In this document: positions 6,741 through 12,261 of the stretch, piece after piece | Layout: every line of letters begins with the position of its first letter | Position numbering within the stretch: the stretch's first letter is position 1 | NCBI GenBank assembly: GCA_022592445.1 | Contig: JABYQR010000681.1 | Location: 1-12,261 of the forward strand | Direction: 5' to 3' | DNA: 12,261 bases | Source of the DNA: Cytidiella melzeri | Lineage: Eukaryota; Basidiomycota; Agaricomycetes; Polyporales; Irpicaceae | Notes under the pieces: generated by a model | Database searches by the model: none | What the model saw: only the letters and a program-made list of their open reading frames with translations | What the model was told of the DNA's origin: nothing | Made by a program: the position numbers and the translations under genes

Positions 6741-9376
6741 GGTACTTCGATGGGCTGTATTGGGGCAACCGGGTGCTGTGCCGGTTTGTTTCGCTGACAT
6801 TTGTCACATCCGAGGACGTATTGTTCTACAAATGATGCCATGCGAGGCCACCAATAGTGTCGTGTAACCAGTTCTAGAGTTGCATGTTTGCCAGGATGTC
6901 CTGCCGGTAACGCATCATGGCATCGTCGTACAATCTCCCTGCGGACTTCCCAATCCTTTGGAATGTACAGCTTCCCTTTGTAGTACACCAGCCCATTGTC
7001 TTCTTCCCACTCAAGTCCACCATCAGTCAACTTTCGGGGTCCATCCTTTCTAAGTTTGGCTAGTCCCTGGACTACCTCTGCTTCTCGAATACTGATGTCC
7101 TTAATTCGTGACTCTAGCGGATCTGACTCCGGAGTACTTGAGGCGGCTATTGTCTGGAAGTATTCGGGTTTCAGTACAACTTGTTCCTTGTTGTCTGATG
7201 CATCTAGAACTTCCAAGGTTCTGACTCGGGATAATGGGTCCCCTTGAGTAAGGGTCTTTCCGGGCTTGTGTGTTAACACAAAGTCAAACCGACTGAGGTA
7301 CAAAGACCACCGAGCTTGTCGTCTAGACAGGTCCTGGGCGGTTCTCCAATACTGCAGATTCTGATGATCTGTGATGATCTCAAAGGGCGCGGGTAATCCT
7401 TCTAGATAGTGACGCCAATCTTCGAGAGCTCTGATGATAGCGAGCATTTCTCGATCATAGATCTCGTAGTTCCGTTCGGCTTCGGCCATAGACTGAGACC
7501 GAAATGCTACAGGGTGCCATTGTCCATCCTCTAGTTTCTGCAATAGAACTCCTCCAGTTGCAAAGCCAGACGCATCGACTTCAATACGTGTGGGACGATC
7601 AGGTTCCCATGTTACTAGAATAGGTTCCTGAGTGAACGCATCTTTGAGCATCTGAAAGGCGTTCTGCTGTGCTTCTCCCCATTTCCAAGGTTGGTCTTTC
7701 TTGGTGAGATCATGTAGGGGACGGGTATGCCGTGCAAAGTCCTTGATGAAACGTCGGTAGAAGTTGGCAAATCCAATGAAGCCGCGCACATCACGGAGGT
7801 TCTGTGGTACCGGCCAGTTGGTGATAGCTTCTATTTTACCCGAGTCCATACGGATCTTTCCGTTACCAATGATTAGACCTAAGTACTCGACTTGTGACTG
7901 TTCAAATTCGCATTTCTCGGGGCGAAGGTACAGGTCATTGGCTTCAAGTCTTGCTAGTACTTCATGGACAAGTTTACGATGTTCCGTGATGTCTGAGCTG
8001 AAGATGAGGATGTCATCCAGGTACACAGAGACCTTTCCTTCCGCAATGAGATCAGCAAAGATGGAGTTCATCATTGCTTGAAACGTGGCTGGAGAATTGG
8101 TCATGCCAAACAACATCACCTTAGGCTCGAACAGCCCTCGGTTTGTCACAAATGCACCCTTCCATTCGTCATTTTCTTTGATCCGAATGTTATGGTAACC
8201 CCATCGTACGTCAAACTTAGTGAAGATTTTGGCTTGGCGAAGTCGATTGGTAATGTCTGATACCAAGGGGAGTGGGTAGCGGTTTTTGATCGTGATGTCA
8301 TTCAACCGTCGATAATCCTGAACAAGCCGAAGCTTGCCATCCTTCTTCTTGACGAAGAATACCGGTGAGGCCATGGGCGACTTGGATGGGACAATATATC
8401 CTTTCGCTAGGTTTTCCTCAATAAACTTGTCTAACTCCGCTTGTTCATTCGGAGACATGGGGTAGACCTTGGATCTGAACATCTTTGGGTTCTCTGTTAG
8501 ATCAATCGTGTGATCCCAGGGTTGGTGCTCTGGGAGGCGCTGTGATGCTTCTTCGGAAAAGACTTTCTGGTGTCTGCGGTATTCTTCTGGAACCATCTGT
8601 TCGAACGTCTGTTGCTCTTTGGATTGATGGGCCTTAGCCGCAATGTCTGTAGAGTACGTATAGCTAGCACAGGACCAAAGCTCTTCTTTGGTGTCCTGAA
8701 TGATACCGGCTCTGAGCCAGGCTCGTCTCTGCTTTCGATTGGCTGTGATAGACTGGAAGGGTTCGAAGTCTTCTTCGGCTTCCAGTTCCATTTCTCCGGT
8801 AGCCCAATTGATCTTGGGGTTTGCTTTGCGAAGCCAGGGTAGGCCTAGAATGCAATCTTCTGGTCCGATGTCCGTGACCAAAAATGTTGCGTTTTCTTTG
8901 ATAGCCCCAACTTGTAGTTCGAGCTCTGCTCTGTGTGTGATACGTCCTCCTTGATTTAGAGTCCCATCGATGTTGTGGAGTGGGATCTGCCTTTCTAAGG
9001 GGACCGTACGTACTCGGTGCCGGTTGACAAAGTCTTGACTCAGGAATAAAGCGGTGGCTCCTGAGTCAATCATAGCTTTGATGCCCTTTTCTCTGAACAC
9101 TCCTTTGAGCGTAATTGGAACTCGGAAATGCATGCTAAGCGGGTCTATTTCAGGCACTATGCAAGACGACAAGGTTTCGTAGTAGTTATACATGTCGTTA
9201 AATAAAACTGAAGATTGCGAATCGGGCTGCTGTGCGGGGCGGGTATTTACTACAGGGGCGTTAAAAACTGTGTCCGTGGGGAAATCATCATTGTCCTCCA
9301 CTTCTTCTATGTAGGTCTTTCTAGAGGGACTCGAGGGTGCGGTTTCACCTGGAGTCCGTTCTAAAAATCCCTTTGA
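6713..9376 (-). pseudogene. G1 pol fragment 1: protease, reverse transcriptase, RNase H, integrase zinc domain
   Basis: The frame is open from a TAA at 9377-9379, overlapping the end of gag in the -1 frame. It has no ATG at its start, so it is probably made by frameshifting from gag. Numbered from the GTG at 9301: protease DSGA at 79-82 and ILGLPWL at 151-157; RT from about 275 to 480, with LVQDYRRLN, FDVRWGYH (catalytic D364) and YLDD at 427-430; RNase H with D576 (VDAS), E618 and D645 (TDHQN); integrase zinc finger H795, H802, C832, C835. All catalytic residues are intact. The frame is lost at PIEVPE near 6736, where one G of a GGG run is missing, and stops at 6713. Enzymatically it would copy RNA into DNA in a cytoplasmic particle. 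Confidence 0.93.
9361..9376 (-). other. gag-pol overlap with -1 frameshift site
   Basis: The gag end reads GAT TTT TAG. A -1 slip on the UUUUU run (9368-9364) just before the UAG (9363-9361) moves the ribosome into the pol frame (TTT TTA GAA). The overlap is 16 nt. It is not a canonical XXXYYYZ heptamer; it resembles slippage next to a stop codon. Which bases pair downstream was not examined. Confidence 0.55.
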
Positions 9377-10617
9377 TTACCCAGCTGCTTGACTTGGTCC
9401 GTGAGCGATGACATCTGCTTCATAATGGCATCGTAGTCGAACGGACTTGGTGACGAGGAGCTGGCGACGGAGGCGGCGGGTGGATTAGGCAGGGGCCTTG
9501 TAGACGAGGACGACGAGGGAGCCGGAGTTGATGGATCAAACAGAGTATTTGCAGCCACCTTCTGTTGCCTAGGTGGGTACCCAAGGAATCGACTTTGGCA
9601 AACCTGCGTCTGATGGTTGCCACCACAATGTCCGCACAGTTCACGATCATGTTTTCCGTCCTTCTTCTGATGATCCTTCGATCCGCATCCGTAACATCTG
9701 CCGTTCATAGCCTTCATGAAGTCGGCGCGTGTTTTTCCGTTAGGTCCAACCTTGGTAGCATCGATTTCCATGGCATTGGAGTCACGAGGTGCTTGGACGA
9801 AGGGAGCCGGGGACGAGGTGGAGACCGGAGTGGTTTTGAACAGGTTGGGGACCGTTCGACCTTGTTCACGAGCTTTCTCTTGAGCTCGAACACGAAGACG
9901 ATTGTCAATGTCTGTAGCAACATTGATCAGGTCTACGAGCGTGACGTGAGGCCTTGCGGTGTGAACCAGCTCATCCTTGATGGTAGTACTCAGGTGTTCG
10001 TAGTACCGATCACGAAGGTCTTGTGTCGAGTAGCCGGTCCTGTCCATGATTTCCCTGAATCGTGCCGTGTATTCCGGAACCGTTTTCTTGCCTTGCCATA
10101 GCTCCCTGAGCTTGGCCTTAGCATCCACCATTTCGTCAACTGGTTCAAATCGTGCTTTGAACGCCGCCTTGAAATCGTCCCAATCACCATTGAATGCCAT
10201 TTGATGGCTGGCAATTAAATCCATGTGGGGCGTAGCCCAAACTGCTGCATCCTCGGTCATAAATGACAAGGCCGACGAGATCCAAAGATGGTCTAACCGG
10301 GTCTGACCACCTTGGGCATTGTACGGCGACAGCTTCTCATTAAACTGTGCGTACATTGAGAAGGCAGCTAGAAAGCGACGCGCGTCACTACTTGCATTGC
10401 CCTTGAAACTAGCGGGTTTCTCTACAACCCTTTCCCTTGACCTGTTGTTGACCGGTTGCTGGTTTTGAACCAGCGCTGTGATGGCTTGTGTCAGCTGTTG
10501 CTGACCGAGGAGTAGCGCATGCAGAAGTTGTTCTGCTGTGGGGGGCGGAGACGGTTCTTGTGCGGGGGCCGGGGTTGCTACCCTCGAAGCATGCTGGGAG
10601 ACATTGGTAGAGTCCAT
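9361..10617 (-). CDS. G1 Gag (capsid and nucleocapsid)
   Basis: I start it at the first ATG of the whole upstream region (10617-10615), reading MDSTNVSQHASRV; +4 is G. That gives 418 residues. A Gln/Pro-rich stretch is followed by the retrotransposon capsid domain at about residues 69-244 (RRFLAAFSMYAQF, WDDFKAAFKARF, YTARFREIM) and then by two zinc knuckles. The first has ligands C308, C311 and H316; the second fits C-x2-C-x3-H-x4-C (C328 to C340). The C-terminus is Ser/Pro-rich. Gag assembles the virus-like particle and packages the element RNA. The same frame continues upstream without a stop to 10932, so an N-terminally extended form is possible (see the leader entry). It ends in TAG at the frameshift site. 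Confidence 0.88.
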   Translation of the reverse strand: MDSTNVSQHASRVATPAPAQEPSPPPTAEQLLHALLLGQQQLTQAITALVQNQQPVNNRSRERVVEKPASFKGNASSDARRFLAAFSMYAQFNEKLSPYNAQGGQTRLDHLWISSALSFMTEDAAVWATPHMDLIASHQMAFNGDWDDFKAAFKARFEPVDEMVDAKAKLRELWQGKKTVPEYTARFREIMDRTGYSTQDLRDRYYEHLSTTIKDELVHTARPHVTLVDLINVATDIDNRLRVRAQEKAREQGRTVPNLFKTTPVSTSSPAPFVQAPRDSNAMEIDATKVGPNGKTRADFMKAMNGRCYGCGSKDHQKKDGKHDRELCGHCGGNHQTQVCQSRFLGYPPRQQKVAANTLFDPSTPAPSSSSSTRPLPNPPAASVASSSSPSPFDYDAIMKQMSSLTDQVKQLGNQRDF

Positions 10618-11365
10618 CGGGTATTGTTCCTGCGTGAAGGTTCGATCGAAGTCTTCTTCAGGTTCAGGCAGGGGTGGGAGTGACTCAAGAATGCGATCTT
10701 CCTGCCAGTGATGAATGGGTCGATACTGATTTGCGTAACGACCAGGATATTCTACTCTGTTGTAGCGGTTGGGACACGGTTGTACCTCACAAGTTTGGTG
10801 TCCTTCTTCTGGGTCGTAGCACTCGTCTCTGACGGTCTGGTTGTTGAAGGCGTGCGGATAGTTTTCGCAAGGAAGATGATCTCTGGACCAAATGCTACTA
10901 TTGGGACTTTGGGAAGCCACACTGTATTCTACTCAGAACGAGATGAAGTACTCGTCTGCCCAAACTTTGTCTAACGCTTTGAACACCTGCTCGTAGTTCC
11001 TCCTTAGACCCGTGAAGCTGACTTTCCCAATTGCCTTCAATCCCCAATCCAGCAGCTGCCACTCACGATGAGTGATGACAGGGGCTCGGGTTGGTAGTTC
11101 CTCTAGAAGCTTTTCTAGCTTCTGTTTCTCCTGTTCAAACTGACGCTTCGTATCTTTGTGAAGCTGGTGGTATTTGTCGATGGTGGGGAGGATCGACAGA
11201 CGTTGGAGGGTGGCGGTGAGCTTGGGAGTGAAGATACCGCGAAGGTCTTCAACAGTATGCTTGCGGAAGTCGATGAGAGTCGGCTTGGCTGCTATAAGGG
11301 CTGCACCAGGGTTGGTGGCTGGCCGGGCTGGGAAGCGTTCTGCTAATGAAGGCTTCTTAGGGAGA
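10618..11365 (-). pseudogene. G1 ATG-free, coding-like leader in frame with gag
   Basis: The frame of gag continues upstream for 748 nt to the junction with LTR C, interrupted only by a TGA at 10935-10933. It reads like protein: LPKKPSLAERFP near the edge, an acidic/basic helical stretch QFEQEKQKLEKLLEELP that could be a coiled coil, and EYFISF before the stop. Downstream of the stop it continues VASQSPNSSIWSRDH into gag. No ATG occurs in any frame of the minus strand here. It may encode a Gag N-terminal extension started at a non-AUG codon or farther upstream beyond the insertion. The TGA may be a mutation or a real boundary. I recognise no domain. Confidence 0.55.
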
Positions 11366-11412
11366 TGTCACGAACATGCACACTTTTTCCCTTTCTTTTC
11401 CTTTTAATTTCT

Positions 11413-11427
11413 TTATCTTATCTTATC
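11413..11427 (-). promoter_or_regulatory. three tandem GATAA words in U3 of LTR C
   Basis: TTATC at 11413-11417, 11418-11422 and 11423-11427 is GATAA three times head to tail on the minus strand. GATA factors are common in fungi; occupancy is not shown here. Confidence 0.4.
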
Positions 11428-11444
11428 GATGGTACATGGCTACT

Positions 11445-11486
11445 GCATGTGATCAAGTGCATGTGACAGACTGGTCACATGATCAT
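11445..11486. promoter_or_regulatory. CATGTG/CACATG cluster in U3 of LTR C
   Basis: GCATGTGA occurs at 11445-11452 and 11459-11466. The inverted arm TCACATG lies at 11475-11481, and the palindrome ATGATCAT at 11479-11486. These are E-box-like words. LTR A also carries several CATGTG/CACATG words and a CACGTG, so a bHLH-type factor may be shared. Confidence 0.4.
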
Positions 11487-11600
11487 AGAAGGTACTGGAA
11501 CAATGTGGAACATTGTAGAACATCGCACCATAGCACACCATACGTTCCCACGGCAGTGTTAGGAGTACAGACCCGGTACCAGGGGTCCTTGTCTGAGATG

Positions 11601-11608
11601 TATATAAA
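11601..11608 (+). promoter_or_regulatory. TATA box of LTR C; RNA start predicted at 11636
   Basis: TATATAAA lies 35 nt before AGATTCTACCT. That 11-mer is perfectly complementary to 11867-11877, which places the RNA 5' end at 11636 if the element self-primes like Tf1. Confidence 0.75.
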
Positions 11609-11623
11609 CCCACCCTGTAGCTC

Positions 11624-11659
11624 CCTAAAGACCTCAGATTCTACCTCCTGGTCTTTAGG
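11624..11659 (+). other. 10-bp inverted repeat across the RNA start of LTR C
   Basis: CCTAAAGACC (11624-11633) pairs perfectly with GGTCTTTAGG (11650-11659). The left arm is upstream of the predicted RNA start; the right arm covers the direct-repeat end and the donor G. RNA from the 5' LTR lacks the left arm, while RNA of the 3' LTR has both. Confidence 0.7.
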
Positions 11660-11713
11660 TGACGTTCACCTTGTACTAGTCTCACCACTGTGCTAATATA
11701 TCCTGGTCTTTAG
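11646..11713 (+). repeat. 13-bp perfect direct repeat bracketing the LTR C intron candidate
   Basis: TCCTGGTCTTTAG at 11646-11658 and 11701-11713. From its second base (+12 of the predicted RNA) to the donor, the first copy is exactly the part of exon 1 that lies downstream of the self-primer. Confidence 0.92.
11659..11713 (+). other. candidate 55-bp intron in R/U5 of LTR C
   Basis: Donor GTGACG (weaker than in A and B), branch TGCTAAT at 11691-11697 and acceptor TTTAG ending at 11713. Position and repeat frame match LTRs A and B. Confidence 0.5.
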
Positions 11714-11866
11714 CTCATTGTCAGCTGATCCCTCGTCGTTGTGTCTCCACTCCTCCTCATCACCTATACTCCTGTCGTCATCGTCCACGCAAGTTCGCTC
11801 GTCGTTCCTCCCCCCCTTGTCGTCACTCCCTCGCTCTTCATAGAGTTGGGTTGTGTTCCTGACATT

Positions 11867-11877
11867 AGGTAGAATCT
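11867..11877 (+). other. self-primer-binding site of element C
   Basis: AGGTAGAATCT is the perfect reverse complement of AGATTCTACCT at 11636-11646, and pairing stops at exactly 11 nt on both sides. It lies two nt after the LTR end, where the primer-binding site belongs, and there is no tRNA-type TGG start. In the yeast element Tf1, 11 nt of the RNA 5' end prime reverse transcription in the same way. Confidence 0.82.
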
Positions 11878-12261
11878 CCGTACGCTCGCCTGGACGTCGC
11901 GCAACCGCATAAATTCCCTTTCCCCAAAGTTTATAAAAGTTTAGTCCCCCCGGTTTACCAGTACGTTGTATTGGCCCGAACCTTTGATCCTACATCTCAT
12001 TTCGTGGTTATAGTGCCCAAGGACGTACGCATTCGTTGCCGCATACCCGAGTCCTTCTTTGAGGCTCGTCGAGAACTACGCGAGCAAGGACGTCCTCGTC
12101 TCTACACAGAAAAGGATCTTGAAGCCATCGTATCCTACGTCTCACGCCGCCCTCACTACCACCCCCTGGGCACCAGGCTTCCTGCTTTCGACCACGAAAA
12201 GTTTGCTCGTGACAACGAGTCCATCAAGGAACGTGCACGCACAGAACGCGCGCAAACCCTC
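11869..12261 (+). CDS. open, ATG-free frame after LTR C, probably Gag N-terminal region (partial)
   Basis: The frame is open from the TAG at 11866-11868 to the window end (131 codons). From about 12010 it reads like real protein: VPKDVRIRCRIPESFFEARR, then EKDLEAIVSYVSRR and HEKFARDNESIKERARTERA, charged and helical. It contains no ATG, nor does any frame from the predicted RNA start onward. Possible starts are a near-cognate codon such as the CTG at 11890, or one of the in-frame GTGs in FVVIVPKD. Position suggests a Gag or Gag extension, but I recognise no domain. It may instead be non-coding until an ATG beyond the edge. Confidence 0.5.

Larger units (their letters stand above)
4746..11365 (-). 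mobile_element. G1: Ty3/gypsy chromovirus (Tf1/sushi-like), 5' end cut by element C
   Basis: Minus-strand order: leader (11365-10618), gag (10617-9361), pol (9376-5542: protease, RT, RNase H, integrase, chromodomain), polypurine tract (5543-5531) and 3' LTR (5530-4746). RT before integrase and the C-terminal chromodomain define a chromovirus. The gag leader is interrupted at 11365 by LTR C, so the 5' LTR and primer site of G1 should lie past the window beyond element C. The left flank 4741-4745 (GAACC) is the predicted target duplication. Coding damage is light: two single-base deletions in pol and perhaps one leader stop, so it is much younger than K1. Confidence 0.93.
11366..11864 (+). mobile_element. 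LTR C: 499-bp 5' LTR of element C
   Basis: It starts TGTCACG and ends CCTGACA, two nt before the self-primer-binding site. U3 holds a three-unit GATAA cluster (minus strand), a CATGTG cluster and a TATATAAA at 11601. The predicted RNA start is 11636. A 13-bp direct repeat brackets an intron candidate at 11659-11713. U5 is pyrimidine-rich (TCGTCGTT-type). Its sequence differs from LTRs A and B except around the RNA start, where ACCTCYTGGTCTTT is shared with LTR A. Confidence 0.85.
11366..12261 (+). mobile_element. element C: 5' part of a plus-strand Ty3/gypsy-type retrotransposon
   Basis: It consists of LTR C, a self-priming site and an open frame that runs off the right edge. It interrupts the gag leader of G1 at 11365, so it is the youngest insertion. 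Its 5-bp target duplication is predicted to be GGAGA (11361-11365); the second copy would lie beyond the 3' LTR outside the window. The Tf1/sushi-type assignment comes from the self-primer, not from pol, which is not visible. Confidence 0.8.

Noticed and set aside
9565..10101. 178-codon plus-strand reading frame opposite gag
   Set aside because: Antisense shadow of the gag coding sequence with no protein-like features; the minus strand has the capsid domain and zinc knuckles.
10618..10920. GTG at 10920 as the gag start
   Set aside because: Bacterial-style alternative start. In a eukaryotic RNA the first ATG at 10617 is the safer choice, with the upstream frame treated as a possible extension.
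11158..11346. plus-strand frames of 60-80 codons over the G1 leader
   Set aside because: They are antisense to the longer gag-phase frame, and their ATGs simply reflect the one-sided absence of ATG on the minus strand.
11375..11377. ATG on the minus strand (reading MFVTSP) as the start of the G1 gag frame
   Set aside because: It lies inside LTR C, beyond the insertion joint at 11365/11366, and the frame meets a stop at once. The apparent continuity with the gag leader is accidental.
11357..11873. TTAGGGAGA before LTR C and TTAGGTAGA after it as a 9-bp target duplication
   Set aside because: The right copy is the self-primer-binding site, fully explained by its complement at 11636-11646. A 5' LTR does not have its target duplication on its inner side.
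1..12261. CRISPR arrays, tRNA, rRNA, bacterial operons
   Set aside because: None seen. The direct repeats present are LTR-internal pairs or a U3 tandem array, and the content is eukaryotic retrotransposon sequence.

Overview
The window is a stack of LTR retrotransposons from a fungal genome, most likely an Agaricomycete. A Rhizoctonia-like host is my guess from the style of the elements, not something the sequence proves. There is no host gene, tRNA or rRNA that I can support. At least five elements or remnants are nested in one another. Oldest to youngest they are: a decayed Ty1/copia element K1 (minus strand, positions 1 to about 4311); two solo LTRs inside its reverse transcriptase/RNase H region (D, 36-719, and A, 929-1685, each with a 5-bp target-site duplication); a promoter-bearing fragment X (about 4312-4745) that replaces the K1 gag; a Ty3/gypsy chromovirus G1 (minus strand, 4746-11365) inserted in X; and the 5' part of a further Ty3/gypsy-type element C (plus strand, 11366 to the window end) inserted in the gag leader of G1. 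Layout by region: 1-35, 720-928 and 1686-4311 are the three pieces of K1 (protease, integrase, RT, RNase H), carrying a stop codon, a frameshift and a mutated RT active site. LTR B (4746-5530) is the 3' LTR of G1. It is followed on the plus axis by the polypurine tract, pol (5542-9376: integrase with chromodomain, RNase H, RT, protease, broken by two one-base deletions), gag (9361-10617) and an open but ATG-free leader (10618-11365). LTR C (11366-11864) is the 5' LTR of element C, followed by an 11-nt self-priming site and an open frame to the window end. The most interesting signal is shared by LTRs A, B and C, whose sequences differ. In each, a TATA box lies 33-35 nt upstream of a predicted RNA start. 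The first 11 nt of the RNA form a Tf1-type self-primer; in C their perfect complement lies just after the LTR, in the primer-binding position. From +12 to the end of a short first exon runs a 12-21 nt block, ending exactly at a splice-donor-like GTRAG/GTGACG. A 55-67 bp intron-like segment with a TACTAAC-like branch site then ends in a perfect second copy of the same block. The design suggests an LTR intron that can be spliced from the RNA and rebuilt at every reverse transcription, because the strong-stop cDNA can anneal to the second block in the 3' LTR. A second signal is that the leaders of C (626 nt from the predicted RNA start) and G1 (748 nt) contain no ATG in any frame although one frame is open and looks coding.
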